Below, one piece after another: positions 18,627 through 26,597 of a DNA stretch of 64,000 nucleotides. The notes beneath the pieces were generated by a model. The model was not told the DNA's origin. It saw only the letters and a list, made by a program, of their open reading frames with translations, and searched no databases. The DNA comes from Verrucomicrobiota bacterium (lineage in GTDB: Bacteria > Verrucomicrobiota > Verrucomicrobiia > Opitutales > Opitutaceae): assembly GCA_023399155.1 (NCBI GenBank), contig JAEWQP010000030.1, forward strand, positions 1 to 64,000, given 5' to 3'. Both the position numbers and the translations under genes were made by a program. Every line of letters begins with the position of its first letter. The first letter of the stretch is position 1.

Positions 18627-19799
18627 ATGGACAATCCCAATACCACGACGAACGAGTCTGCCTCCACCCTCGCGCCCGGCGCCAATCCGCCGAACACGAT
18701 CATGGTCGAAGGCGTGCTCGAGATCGCCGAGAGCAAGAACGGTTCGCTCATCGACCCCACCCGCGGGGGCAAGTCCCGCCCCTCCGACCCGTTCGTGCCC
18801 CGCGAGCTGATCCGGCGTTTCAAGCTCAGGCCCGGCAGCATGATCACCGCGTCGGCCACCCCGGACCCCCGCTTTGCCAACCCCAAGCTGCGCTTCATCG
18901 AGAAGGTCGACGGCATGTCGATCGAGGACCGCCGGCGGCTCCCGGATTTCACGCAGTTCACGACGATCACGCCGAACGAGATGATCCGCCTCGAGAGCAA
19001 GAAGGAGCAGCGGATGACCACGCGCGTGATGGACCTCTTCTGCCCGATCGGCAAGGGCCAGCGCGGCCTGATCGTCGCGCCACCCCGCACCGGCAAAACC
19101 ACTCTGCTGCGCGACATCGCGCTAGGCGCGATCGAGAATCACCCCGAAGTCCACGTCATGATGCTCCTGGTCGACGAGCGTCCGGAGGAGGTCACGGACA
19201 TGCGCCGCAACGTGCCCGCCGAGGTCTGGGCATCGTCCAACGACGAGGAGATCAAGAACCACGTTCGCGTCGCCGACCTGTGCATCGAGCGCGCCAAGCG
19301 CCTCGTCGAATGCGGCAAGGACGTGCTGATCCTGCTCGATTCCATCACCCGCCTCGCACGCGCGCATAACAATATGCGCAACTCCGGCCGCACCGGCTCG
19401 GGCGGCCTCGACGTCCGGGCGCTGGAAAAGCCCCGGCAGCTTTTCGCCGCCGCCCGCAATACCGAGGAAGGCGGCTCGCTCACGATCATGGCCTCGGCGC
19501 TGATCGAGACCGGCAGCCGCATGGACGAGGTGATTTTCCAGGAGTTCAAGGGCACCGGCAACATGGAGATGGTGCTCGACCGCAAGTGCGCGGACATGCG
19601 CATCTTCCCGGCGGTCAACATCGCCGCCTCCGGCACCCGCCGCGAGGAGCTGTTGATCGAAGCCAAGCGCCTCGAGGGGATCCATTTCTTCCGTCGCGCC
19701 ATCGTGCCGCAGAAGATCGAGGAGGCCGCCGAGACGGCGATCACCCGGCTGTCCAAGACTGCCAACAACGACGAGTTTTTGAAGTTGATCGCAAGGTAG
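18627..19799 (+). CDS. rho: Transcription termination factor Rho
   Basis: A 390-residue hexameric RNA helicase that terminates transcription. The RNA-binding cold-shock-like domain is at about 25-110, and the ATPase P-loop APPRTGKTT is at 151-159, followed by MLLVDERPEEVTDM. The Q-loop region RLARAHNNMRNSGRTGSGGL and the C-terminal TRLSKTANNDEFL are typical. The N-terminus is short, without the long insert of some high-GC bacteria. The ATG at 18627 fits the family start; the frame is open to 18519. A heptamer array begins one base after its stop. Confidence 0.97.
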   Translation: MDNPNTTTNESASTLAPGANPPNTIMVEGVLEIAESKNGSLIDPTRGGKSRPSDPFVPRELIRRFKLRPGSMITASATPDPRFANPKLRFIEKVDGMSIEDRRRLPDFTQFTTITPNEMIRLESKKEQRMTTRVMDLFCPIGKGQRGLIVAPPRTGKTTLLRDIALGAIENHPEVHVMMLLVDERPEEVTDMRRNVPAEVWASSNDEEIKNHVRVADLCIERAKRLVECGKDVLILLDSITRLARAHNNMRNSGRTGSGGLDVRALEKPRQLFAAARNTEEGGSLTIMASALIETGSRMDEVIFQEFKGTGNMEMVLDRKCADMRIFPAVNIAASGTRREELLIEAKRLEGIHFFRRAIVPQKIEEAAETAITRLSKTANNDEFLKLIAR

Positions 19800-19800
19800 C

Positions 19801-20155
19801 GGAAAGCGGGGGCGGAACGCTTTAGGCGGTAAGCGTTAAGCGGTACGCGGAAAGCTTGGAGTCCGGTCTGGGATCGTGGGCGATCACCGGGAACGGGCCG
19901 CCAGCCGAAGCTTTCGGCGCTGAGGCGTCGGTTCGGGCACTTGCCGGGCGTGACGGAGCTTCCTCGAGCTGCCGACGCCCCAGTTTTTGCTGACGGGATC
20001 GCGTGTCCGGCATTCCGCACCGTGACCGCGGCGGGTCCGCGGCAACGCCCCGTACCCCGGCCCTATCCCCGTGCTCTCTGGGTCCAACGGATCGTCGGCT
20101 TATCGCTTATCGCTTACCGCCTAAAGCTTGGCGCTTACCGCCGGCCGCAGCTTTC
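19801..20155. repeat. Inverted heptamer arrays in a 465-nt gap after rho
   Basis: The gap 19800-20264 holds two arrays. The left one (19801-19856) is eight 7-nt units starting one base after the rho stop codon; the clearest units are gcggtaa, gcgttaa, gcggtac, gcggaaa. The right one (20093-20155) has nine units, the clearest being ttatcgc twice and ttaccgc twice, in reverse-complement type. Between them lie about 235 nt of GC-rich sequence in which I see no gene. The rest (20156-20264) is the leader of the next gene with an A/T-rich stretch near 20200 and a GGAG at about 20250. Confidence 0.78.
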
Positions 20156-20264
20156 TTCCATTCCCGCAACTTCACGCTTGATCCACCCCCGGGAAACTTA
20201 AACAAATCTCTTCTTTTGGCGCCGCTGCACTCAGCCGCGTGCCGCCGGAGAGACGCAACGACTT

Positions 20265-22019
20265 ATGCAAAGTTTTTCCGCTCAGTGTCTGGACATGGCG
20301 AGATCCATGCTCGGACACAACCTGACGGCGATTAATCCCGACGGTTCCGTTACTCCTGTTGAAGGCGAAGATCCCCGGCCCGATGAGTCCGGCCACGCCG
20401 CACTCGCCATCGGCGAGTATTATCGCGCCACCGGCGAAACCATGCTGAACGGCCTCGACCTCGTCGATCTCGCCGCGCGGTGCATCACGGCCCAGGCCTT
20501 TCGCGAGCCGGCCGAGGAAAACGGCCTCGCCTATGCCGCCCTGGGCCTGCTCTCCTTCGGGCCGTCCAAGGAGCGCAACGCCGTCTGGGAGCGACTCGTC
20601 GACGAGACCCGCACCCGTCTCGACCGCCAGCTCCTTCACCGCAGCGATTACAACAACCATTGGCAGGCCTTCAACGTGGCCAAGGCCGTGGCGCGCTGCT
20701 CGATCGGCTTGTCCAAGAAGGACGAGACCGGTCGTCTCGTGGAACGCTTCCTCGACCGCATCCAGGAAACCAGCTCCGCCGGATTCTTCGACGACTGCGG
20801 CAACGGCATGGGTGGCAACTACAACATCTATGGCCCGATGAGCTTCGTGTTCATCCGCCAGGCGCTGCAGTTGCACAACAACGCCGGGCTTCGCGAGCGC
20901 AAGCTCCCCAGCCTGCGCACGTTCGCGGAGAAGTACGTGAAGCTCCTGCCCGACATGGTCCGTCACGACGGCCTGGGCTGGGCCTACGGACGCGCGGCTG
21001 GCGCCTATGGCCAGATGCACTGCATCAGTCTCCTGCTGCAGGCGATGCGCGACCAGTGGATTCCCGACGACCAGAAGCCCAAGTACTTCGATATCCTGCG
21101 TCGTCTCTTCTACTTCTTCTACCAGACCTACCTCGATCAGGAGCACGGTTTCCTGGTCATCCGCGACGCCGAGCGCACGACCGTGTCGCGTCACACCACG
21201 CGCATGGCCAACTTTGACGGGGCCCGCTACCTTTGCCAGTGGTCGCGTCTCGCCAAGGTCATCAACGCGCCGGAAGCGACGCGCGCCGAGCCGCTGCGCA
21301 CGAGCGGTCGGTTCGTCATCTTCGACAAGAGCAACCGCAAGGAGCAGGGCCTGTTCCTCTACCGCGACGCCGAGTCCGGGCTGCACATCGAGCTTCCGCT
21401 CGTCTCGGCCAACGGCAAGCCCACGGCGGACTACCTCGCCTTCCCGCACTCCCCCGGGGTGTTCGACTGGCCCAACAACCTCTATCTCCCGATCCTGGTC
21501 CCCGAGCTCACGATCGGTGAGCACACGTTCATCCCGTCGTTCTACGGCAAGCGTTGCATCGCGGGACTGGGGATCCGCAATTCCTTCTACTTCCGGTACG
21601 AGCAGCCCGAGCTGGTCAACACCAAGGAGGAGATCGTGAACGGCATCGGCTCCTGCAAGGTCAACTGGACCTTCCAGGGCTCCAAGGTCACGGCCGAGTT
21701 CATCTACACGGTCAAGAACCAGGTGCAGCTCGACAAGTTCCGCTACATGCTCGCGATCGGCGCTCCCCACTCGCGCTACCGCACCGACACCGCGCCGACA
21801 CTGGGCGAGGCCGGCCTGCGCTGTTCGGTGCAGAAGGACGACTTCCAGGGGCATTGGGCCGAGACCGAGGTTGTCTCGAACGACCCCAACTACCGTTCCA
21901 ACTACGGCAAGATTCACTACCTGCAGACCCTCACGCGCGATCACCCGCTGATCATGCGCCCGGGCCAGACCTACCGCCTGATCGTCTCGTTCGATCCTGA
22001 CATCACCGCGGCCGGCTGA
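20265..22019 (+). CDS. Large conserved protein of unknown function, alpha/alpha-toroid-like
   Basis: A 584-residue protein without signal peptide or membrane segments. I do not recognise it. The N-terminal 350 residues are alternating helices with motifs such as LAYAALGLLSFGPS, DYNNHWQAFNVAKAVARC, and GWAYGRAAGAYGQMHCISLL, which resemble an alpha/alpha-toroid as in some lyases and unsaturated-uronyl hydrolases. The C-terminal 230 residues are rich in beta strands. Codon choice is strongly biased to C-ending codons, which suggests strong expression. A GGAG lies about 12 nt before the ATG. A strong hairpin follows downstream. It stands alone between rho and hisF. Confidence 0.6.
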   Translation: MQSFSAQCLDMARSMLGHNLTAINPDGSVTPVEGEDPRPDESGHAALAIGEYYRATGETMLNGLDLVDLAARCITAQAFREPAEENGLAYAALGLLSFGPSKERNAVWERLVDETRTRLDRQLLHRSDYNNHWQAFNVAKAVARCSIGLSKKDETGRLVERFLDRIQETSSAGFFDDCGNGMGGNYNIYGPMSFVFIRQALQLHNNAGLRERKLPSLRTFAEKYVKLLPDMVRHDGLGWAYGRAAGAYGQMHCISLLLQAMRDQWIPDDQKPKYFDILRRLFYFFYQTYLDQEHGFLVIRDAERTTVSRHTTRMANFDGARYLCQWSRLAKVINAPEATRAEPLRTSGRFVIFDKSNRKEQGLFLYRDAESGLHIELPLVSANGKPTADYLAFPHSPGVFDWPNNLYLPILVPELTIGEHTFIPSFYGKRCIAGLGIRNSFYFRYEQPELVNTKEEIVNGIGSCKVNWTFQGSKVTAEFIYTVKNQVQLDKFRYMLAIGAPHSRYRTDTAPTLGEAGLRCSVQKDDFQGHWAETEVVSNDPNYRSNYGKIHYLQTLTRDHPLIMRPGQTYRLIVSFDPDITAAG

Positions 22020-22064
22020 GCCGCCGCGGGCTGAAGTCGGAAGAACCCTGCCGGTTCATCTCTC

Positions 22065-22085
22065 AGCTTTTGCTCGGCAAAAGCT
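22065..22085. terminator. 9-bp hairpin downstream of the unknown protein
   Basis: agcttttgc (22065-22073) pairs perfectly with gcaaaagct (22077-22085) around loop tcg. It is the first of two hairpins after the 584-residue protein. Confidence 0.5.
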
Positions 22086-22130
22086 TGGCGAGGCTGCCGT
22101 GGACCGTAGGTCGACGGCGAAGTAAAGGCT

Positions 22131-22166
22131 GAAGGGCTGAAAGAGATTTCAGCCCTTCGCCGTTTT
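22131..22166 (+). terminator. 12-bp hairpin followed by TTTT, Rho-independent-like
   Basis: gaagggctgaaa (22131-22142) pairs perfectly with tttcagcccttc (22147-22158) around loop gaga; a TTTT run lies at 22163-22166. This is the best intrinsic-terminator candidate in the window. The stem reuses the ggctga / tcagcc unit that makes up the octamer array near hisF. Confidence 0.6.
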
Positions 22167-22353
22167 CGAACCCCGTCGAACCCTCGAAGCCATCCGCCCG
22201 GTGATCGACCGAGTTCACCGGGGTGTCGGAGGTCTCCTGTGGCCGGCTGGGAAATCGGGTCGTTGTCCGCCCGCAATCGATCGAGGCACAGCTCGATGCT
22301 CACGCGTTGATCCGAAAGGGCTTGTCGGTTTCGCCGTCCGTTCCGTTCTCTCC

Positions 22354-22393
22354 TTCAGCCTTTCAGCTCTTCAGTCTTTCAGCCTTTCTCTCC
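22354..22393. repeat. Octamer array ending at the hisF start codon
   Basis: Five 8-nt units (ttcagcct, ttcagctc, ttcagtct, ttcagcct, ttctctcc) run from 22354 to 22393, and the hisF ATG follows after two bases. No purine-rich ribosome binding site is present. The remaining part of the 376-nt gap (22020-22353) holds two hairpins and otherwise nothing recognisable. Confidence 0.8.
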
Positions 22394-22395
22394 CC

Positions 22396-23157
22396 ATGCT
22401 CGCCAAACGCATCATTCCCTGCCTCGACGTGACGGCCGGGCGCGTGGTCAAGGGTGTGCGGTTCACCGAACTGCGCGATGCCGGCGATCCCGTCGCATGC
22501 GCCAAGGCCTACGATGCGCAAGGCGCGGACGAGTTGGTCTTCCTCGACATCACCGCCTCCAGCGACGGCCGCGACATCATGCACCATGTGGTCGAGGCTA
22601 CGGCGTCGCAGTGTTTCATGCCGCTGACCGTCGGTGGCGGCCTCCGCTCGGTGGAGGACATCCGCCGCATGCTCCATTCCGGCGCCGACAAGGTCAGCCT
22701 CAACACCGCAGCCATCGCAAACCCGGACCTGATCCGCGACGCCGCGCGCAAGTTCGGCAACCAGTGCATCGTCCTCGCCATCGATGCCCGCCGCGTGCCC
22801 GGCGAGGAACGCTGGGAAGTGTATTCACACGGTGGACGCAAAGCCACCGGCATCGACGCGATCGAGTGGGCGCGCCGGGGCGTCTCGCTGGGTGCGGGCG
22901 AGATCCTGCTCACGAGCATGGACCGCGACGGCACCCAGGCCGGCTACGACATCGAGCTGAACCGGCGCATCAGCGATGCGGTCGAGGTGCCGGTCATCGC
23001 CTCCGGCGGCGCCGGCACACTCGACCACATGGTGGACGTCCTGAGGCAGGGCGGCGCGAGCGCCGTCCTCGCCGCCTCGATCTTCCATTTCGGCACCTTT
23101 ACGATCCCGCAGGCCAAGCAGCACCTCGCCGCTGCGGGCATCCCGGTGCGCGCCTGA
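22396..23157 (+). CDS. hisF: Imidazole glycerol phosphate synthase subunit HisF
   Basis: A 253-residue TIM barrel. With HisH it closes the imidazole ring in histidine synthesis and gives AICAR. Catalytic Asp11 lies in IIPCLDVTAGRVVKG, the second Asp is in VLAIDARR at about 130, and the phosphate sites are GGGLRS (about 82) and ASGGAG (about 204). The ATG at 22396 starts MLAKRIIPCLD, the usual start; the frame is open far upstream but only across repeat sequence. No other his gene is adjacent. The octamer array takes the place of the ribosome binding site. Confidence 0.97.
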   Translation: MLAKRIIPCLDVTAGRVVKGVRFTELRDAGDPVACAKAYDAQGADELVFLDITASSDGRDIMHHVVEATASQCFMPLTVGGGLRSVEDIRRMLHSGADKVSLNTAAIANPDLIRDAARKFGNQCIVLAIDARRVPGEERWEVYSHGGRKATGIDAIEWARRGVSLGAGEILLTSMDRDGTQAGYDIELNRRISDAVEVPVIASGGAGTLDHMVDVLRQGGASAVLAASIFHFGTFTIPQAKQHLAAAGIPVRA

Positions 23158-23195
23158 TTTCGGGCCGCGTGCGGTCCGCGCGCAATTTGGCGGGG

Positions 23196-24014
23196 TCACT
23201 CGAGGCCCGCGAGGGCCGGAGGCGGCACGTCGAAGAACTCCTTCAGCTCGGCGTCCTTTCCGGTCCATTGCGCGACCCGGGCCAGGGAGTTCACGAGAGG
23301 CTCCTGGATGAGCGCGGGCAGTCCCGGAAGGAACGTCTCGCTGTAGCCGAGTTGGAGGACGAGCCGCCAGAGATTCTGCATGCGGCTGGCACCATGCCAT
23401 CGCCCCGTATTCGAAAGTCCATACGCCACGCGAATGGACTTCTCCAGACCGCGCGCCGGCGTGACGCGGACGGTCATCGTGACGACCTTGTCCGTGGCGT
23501 TCCGGAACGTGTGCAGGATGCCACGCGGCGCGGTCACCGACTCGCCGGGTTTGAGAACCACCACGTCTTTCCCGACGAACACCGTCAGTTCGCCATCCTC
23601 AACGGTGAAGGTCTCCTCGAACGTGCGGTGGTAGTGGAACGCATTCCCGCCATGGGGCTGGATCTGCACGCGGATGAACTCGTGGCGTCCGCCGGTGTCG
23701 CGAGAGGTTTCAACGAATGTGGACTCGTAGTTGCCTTCGGAAAACCGGACGGTGCGGGGCGCATGTTCGCTGACGCTGAGATCGAGTGCGGGCAGGAACG
23801 AAGCGAAAACCACCAGTCCGACGAACGCATACGTCACGACGAAAAGGGGCAGGCCGACGAGCGCGTAGGGCGCGAGAAACCACCAGCGCACGCGCCTGCG
23901 CCACAGGCGCACCAGCCCCCAAGGGGCGCAGAGGACGAGCAGAAGGATCGCGGTGAAAACATTCCACCGGCGGCGTGCCGGAACGTGTGACGGGAGGGAG
24001 GAGACAGTGTTCAT
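23196..24014 (-). CDS. Membrane-anchored cupin-domain protein
   Basis: A 272-residue protein. The N-terminal 90 residues hold two hydrophobic segments (FTAILLLVLCAPWGLVRLW and a longer one about 48-72), so the rest is probably periplasmic. Residues 90-190 form a small cupin barrel, with the metal-type motif HYHRTFEETFTVEDGEL and the second half APRGILHTFRN. The C-terminal 75 residues are helical and unassigned. The ATG at 24014 fits the first membrane segment better than the longer open frame from 24095. The reaction is not predictable. Confidence 0.7.
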   Translation of the reverse strand: MNTVSSLPSHVPARRRWNVFTAILLLVLCAPWGLVRLWRRRVRWWFLAPYALVGLPLFVVTYAFVGLVVFASFLPALDLSVSEHAPRTVRFSEGNYESTFVETSRDTGGRHEFIRVQIQPHGGNAFHYHRTFEETFTVEDGELTVFVGKDVVVLKPGESVTAPRGILHTFRNATDKVVTMTVRVTPARGLEKSIRVAYGLSNTGRWHGASRMQNLWRLVLQLGYSETFLPGLPALIQEPLVNSLARVAQWTGKDAELKEFFDVPPPALAGLE

Positions 24015-24219
24015 GGCTGGATACGGACGAGGACCTGCGTATTGGCCCGGAAAGCCGAGCGCGTCTTGCGCTCGGCCTGCGTGCCGAGGGGACACTCACC
24101 CTAACAGCAGCGGGTGATTCCGGGAATGGACCGTTCGGTCCTGCCCGTCCGACCCGCCCCTTTCCGGCAGCGGACTCGCTCCTCAATTGTGGATCGGCAC
24201 CGCGCTCCCGCTCCGTATT

Positions 24220-24290
24220 CGAGAAAGAGAAAGAGAATGATTCCGACCCGGGCGGCATTCTACATTCGCCATTCTGCCTTCTGCATTCGC
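24220..24290. repeat. Hexamer tract next to a CATTCGC heptamer array
   Basis: In the 369-nt gap 24015-24383 a purine tract gagaaagagaaagagaat (24220-24237) is followed 18 nt later by five 7-nt units at 24256-24290 (cattcta, cattcgc, cattctg, ccttctg, cattcgc). The second is the same unit as at 2376-2410, and the first is the same unit as at 28351 and 32600. Two array families thus lie side by side. I see no gene in the rest of the gap. Confidence 0.75.
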
Positions 24291-24383
24291 CGCCCCGCGC
24301 GAAGACCAGCCCTCCATCTCAGAGGCGGGTTGGGCGACGATCGACCCGCGATCGATGGAGCCTGAAAAGCGTGCGAAGCGGAA

Positions 24384-25385
24384 CTACTGGAAGAACCCGC
24401 GCTGCTTTTCACTGATTGGCAGCCCGACCTTCTCCATCACATGGAGAAGGTCCTCCCAGACCTGGCGCTTGGCCTGCGGTGTGCCGTATCGAAGAAGGTA
24501 GGACGGATGGTAGGTGACCATCAGGGGCGTGCCATTGAACGTCTGCCATTTGCCGCGGATCGAGCCGAGGCTCTTGAACGACCCGAAACCAAGCAGGCCC
24601 TGCGCCGCCGTGCTGCCGAGCGCGACCACGACCTTGGGCTGAACGACCTCGATCTGGGCGCGCAGGTACGGAAGTCCGAACGACATCTCGGCTTCGGTCG
24701 GCGCGCGATTGCCGACCTGGGCCAGGCTTTTGCCGGAGGCGCGGCCCTCCATGTGGGGTCGCCAGTTCAGGATGTTGCCGATGTAGACGTCTTCCCGTTT
24801 CAGGCCCATGGCGACGATCATCTTGGTGAGGAGCTGGCCGGCGGGTCCGACGAACGGCTCGCCTTGGATCTCCTCCTCGCCCCCCGGAGCCTCGCCGCAG
24901 AAGAAGATGTCGGCGTCGATGCTGCCCGTGCCGAACACGACCTTGTAGCCTTGCGGAGTGTGCGCGAGGCACGTGGGGCACTCGAGGACGCGCCGACGCA
25001 GCCATTCCCAACGCTCGCGCTTCGAGCCTGCCGGCAGGCTGATGACCGGGGGCGCGGGCAGCTGACTGGAGGAAGGCACGGCGGAAGCGGCCGCGGCCGG
25101 AGACGCTTTTTTCATGGGAGAATGCAAGGCTGGCTGGTCGATCGCGGCCATCAACTGGCTGAATGACGCCGCGGCCGCCGCGCCGGTCGAGCCGGCAAAC
25201 GCCGTGGGCATCGCAGGAGCCTCTTCCGCCGCCGGGGCGTTCGTCGGCTCGGGCGCACCTGTCGTCGGTTTCGCGCGATGCGATCCGAGCAGCGCGAGCG
25301 TCTCATCGCTGACGTAGACGCTCGACACGCCCGCGCGCTTGAGACGCTGGAGTTCCTCGACGACGGCGGAAACGGCTTCGTTCAT
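24384..25385 (-). CDS. Family-4-like uracil-DNA glycosylase
   Basis: A 333-residue protein. Residues 1-120 are a short helical part and an Ala/Pro-rich linker; residues 125-320 are the glycosylase fold that removes uracil from DNA. Catalytic-pocket motifs are GEAPGGEEEIQGEPFVGPAG (about 164-183) and HPSYLLR (293-299). Family 4 enzymes bind a 4Fe-4S cluster by four Cys. Here Cys136 and Cys139 are present, but the second pair is missing: NWRP (Trp208) replaces the usual CRPP, and Gly237 stands at the fourth position. The cluster is therefore probably lost or altered. An 11-mer-type array lies upstream of the ATG. Confidence 0.87.
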   Translation of the reverse strand: MNEAVSAVVEELQRLKRAGVSSVYVSDETLALLGSHRAKPTTGAPEPTNAPAAEEAPAMPTAFAGSTGAAAAASFSQLMAAIDQPALHSPMKKASPAAAASAVPSSSQLPAPPVISLPAGSKRERWEWLRRRVLECPTCLAHTPQGYKVVFGTGSIDADIFFCGEAPGGEEEIQGEPFVGPAGQLLTKMIVAMGLKREDVYIGNILNWRPHMEGRASGKSLAQVGNRAPTEAEMSFGLPYLRAQIEVVQPKVVVALGSTAAQGLLGFGSFKSLGSIRGKWQTFNGTPLMVTYHPSYLLRYGTPQAKRQVWEDLLHVMEKVGLPISEKQRGFFQ

Positions 25386-25389
25386 GATT

Positions 25390-25664
25390 TCAGACGAGGG
25401 TCACGCAGTGCACACGAAAGACACGCGGACGGCAGGGGTTTCACGGAGACCAAACCCTCCAAATGGGCCACGGAGGTCGATCTAGAACCTGACGCGCGCG
25501 AAAGGGCCCCACGAGCGCGGCTCGGCCAGAGGCCTCGCCCTACCTGAATAGCGCTGGGAGAGCCGAAGAACGCGGCGGGGCCGGCAGGCCAACGCGCCAT
25601 TTCGGTGGGAAGCTTCGCGGCTCTGTGACCTCGGTGCATCCTCCGTGAACTCCGCGTCCTGACT
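25390..25664. repeat. 11-mer arrays between the UDG and ribE genes
   Basis: Four 11-nt units run at 25621-25664 (ctctgtgacct, cggtgcatcct, ccgtgaactcc, gcgtcctgact), ending 4 nt from the ribE stop codon. At 25390-25425 a related inverted array (gggtcacgc, agtgcacac, gaaagacac, gcggac) lies just before the UDG start codon. The same 11-mer family occurs, inverted, at 28166-28200. This class of short dispersed repeat is seen in several phyla; its function is unknown. Confidence 0.65.
25516..25545. repeat. Dispersed 30-nt repeat, copy 2
   Basis: Matches 1424-1453 at 25 of 30 positions in the same orientation, with core ggcctcgccct. It lies in the core between the two 11-mer arms. Confidence 0.5.
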
Positions 25665-25668
25665 GTGA

Positions 25669-26304
25669 TCAGCGCTCGGCCGGCTGATAACCGGCGGCCG
25701 ACGCGTCGCGTTTTCCCTCGAGGATGCGCTCGACAAGCTTCGCGAGCATATCGAACTCGAGGTTGACGAAAGCCCCGGCGCGATAGACCCCGAGTGTCGT
25801 GATCGCGAGCGTGTGCGGGATGAGCCAGACGGCGAAGCCATCGGCATGCACCTCGGCCACGGTGAGCGAGATGCCATCGACGGCGATACTGCCCTTGGGC
25901 ACGAGATAGTGGCGAAACGGCTCCGACACCTTCACACGCAGGTAGACGTCGGCGCCGCGCGGTTCGAGTATGGCCACTTCACCGGTCGTGTCGACGTGCC
26001 CGCTGACGAAATGACCGCCGATCCGGCCATCGTAGCGCAGGCTGCGCTCGAGGTTGAGCACGCCGCCCGGCGCCAAGCCGCGCAGGTTGGTGACGCGCTG
26101 CGTCTCCTCCAGCAGGTCAAAGCCGAGGCAGCCGTCGGCGATGGTGACCACCGTGAGGCAGCAGCCGTTGACGGCGATGCTATCGCCCACCGCGACCTCG
26201 CCAGGCTTGGCGGCGAACGAGGCGCGAACCTCGAAACGCACGCCCTTCGCGTGGGGCGTCACGCGGGCGAGTTCGCCGCGTTCTTCTACGATTCCGGTGA
26301 ACAT
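25669..26304 (-). CDS. ribE: Riboflavin synthase alpha chain
   Basis: A 211-residue enzyme that converts two 6,7-dimethyl-8-ribityllumazine molecules to riboflavin. It is two lumazine-binding repeats: MFTGIVEERGEL, VAVGDSIAVNGCCLTV (about 38-53) and FDLLEETQRVTNL in the first; GGHFVSGHVDTTGEV (about 96-110), SIAVDGISLTV (about 139-149) and IPHTL in the second. The length is typical. The start codon is preceded directly by a heptamer arm and lacks a clear ribosome binding site. No other rib gene is adjacent. Confidence 0.97.
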   Translation of the reverse strand: MFTGIVEERGELARVTPHAKGVRFEVRASFAAKPGEVAVGDSIAVNGCCLTVVTIADGCLGFDLLEETQRVTNLRGLAPGGVLNLERSLRYDGRIGGHFVSGHVDTTGEVAILEPRGADVYLRVKVSEPFRHYLVPKGSIAVDGISLTVAEVHADGFAVWLIPHTLAITTLGVYRAGAFVNLEFDMLAKLVERILEGKRDASAAGYQPAER

Positions 26305-26312
26305 GATTGGAA

Positions 26313-26593
26313 GCTGTCAGCTTTCAGGCCGTGAGCGGTCAGGTCAAAGCCGGAAACGCGACTAAAGCGGTCAGCGATCCGTCCTCAGCGGTCAGCCCGG
26401 ACGATACGAAGGTTCCTCCGACCTTGGAACTCCCCGCGGGTAGAGCGCGCCACACACATGCGCGGTGCACCGCCGAGCGGACAGCCAGCCGCGCGCACCG
26501 GGTCTTCCGTTCGGTATGCTGTCCGATCGCTGACTGCCGATGGCTGATGGCTGAAAGCCAGACGCCGATCACTGGCCGCTGAACGCTGACAGC
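26313..26593. repeat. 281-bp element with inverted heptamer ends upstream of ribE
   Basis: gctgtcagctttcaggcc (26313-26330) is repeated inverted at 26574-26593 (with a 2-nt insertion), so the element has terminal inverted repeats of about 18-20 bp. Both ends are 7-nt arrays; the right one is long, with units cgctgac, tgccgat, ggctgat, ggctgaa from about 26529 on. The centre holds a further copy of the agcggtcagc motif and at 26440-26452 a ggtagagcgcgcc. The element fills the whole gap between ribE and the pseudo-DegP gene. No protein is encoded. Confidence 0.7.
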
Positions 26594-26597
26594 GTCC

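Noticed and set aside
20172..21944. 590-residue open frame on the minus strand
   Set aside because: It is antisense to the 584-residue protein on the plus strand, has an amino-acid bias typical of a GC-rich shadow frame, and shows no motif.
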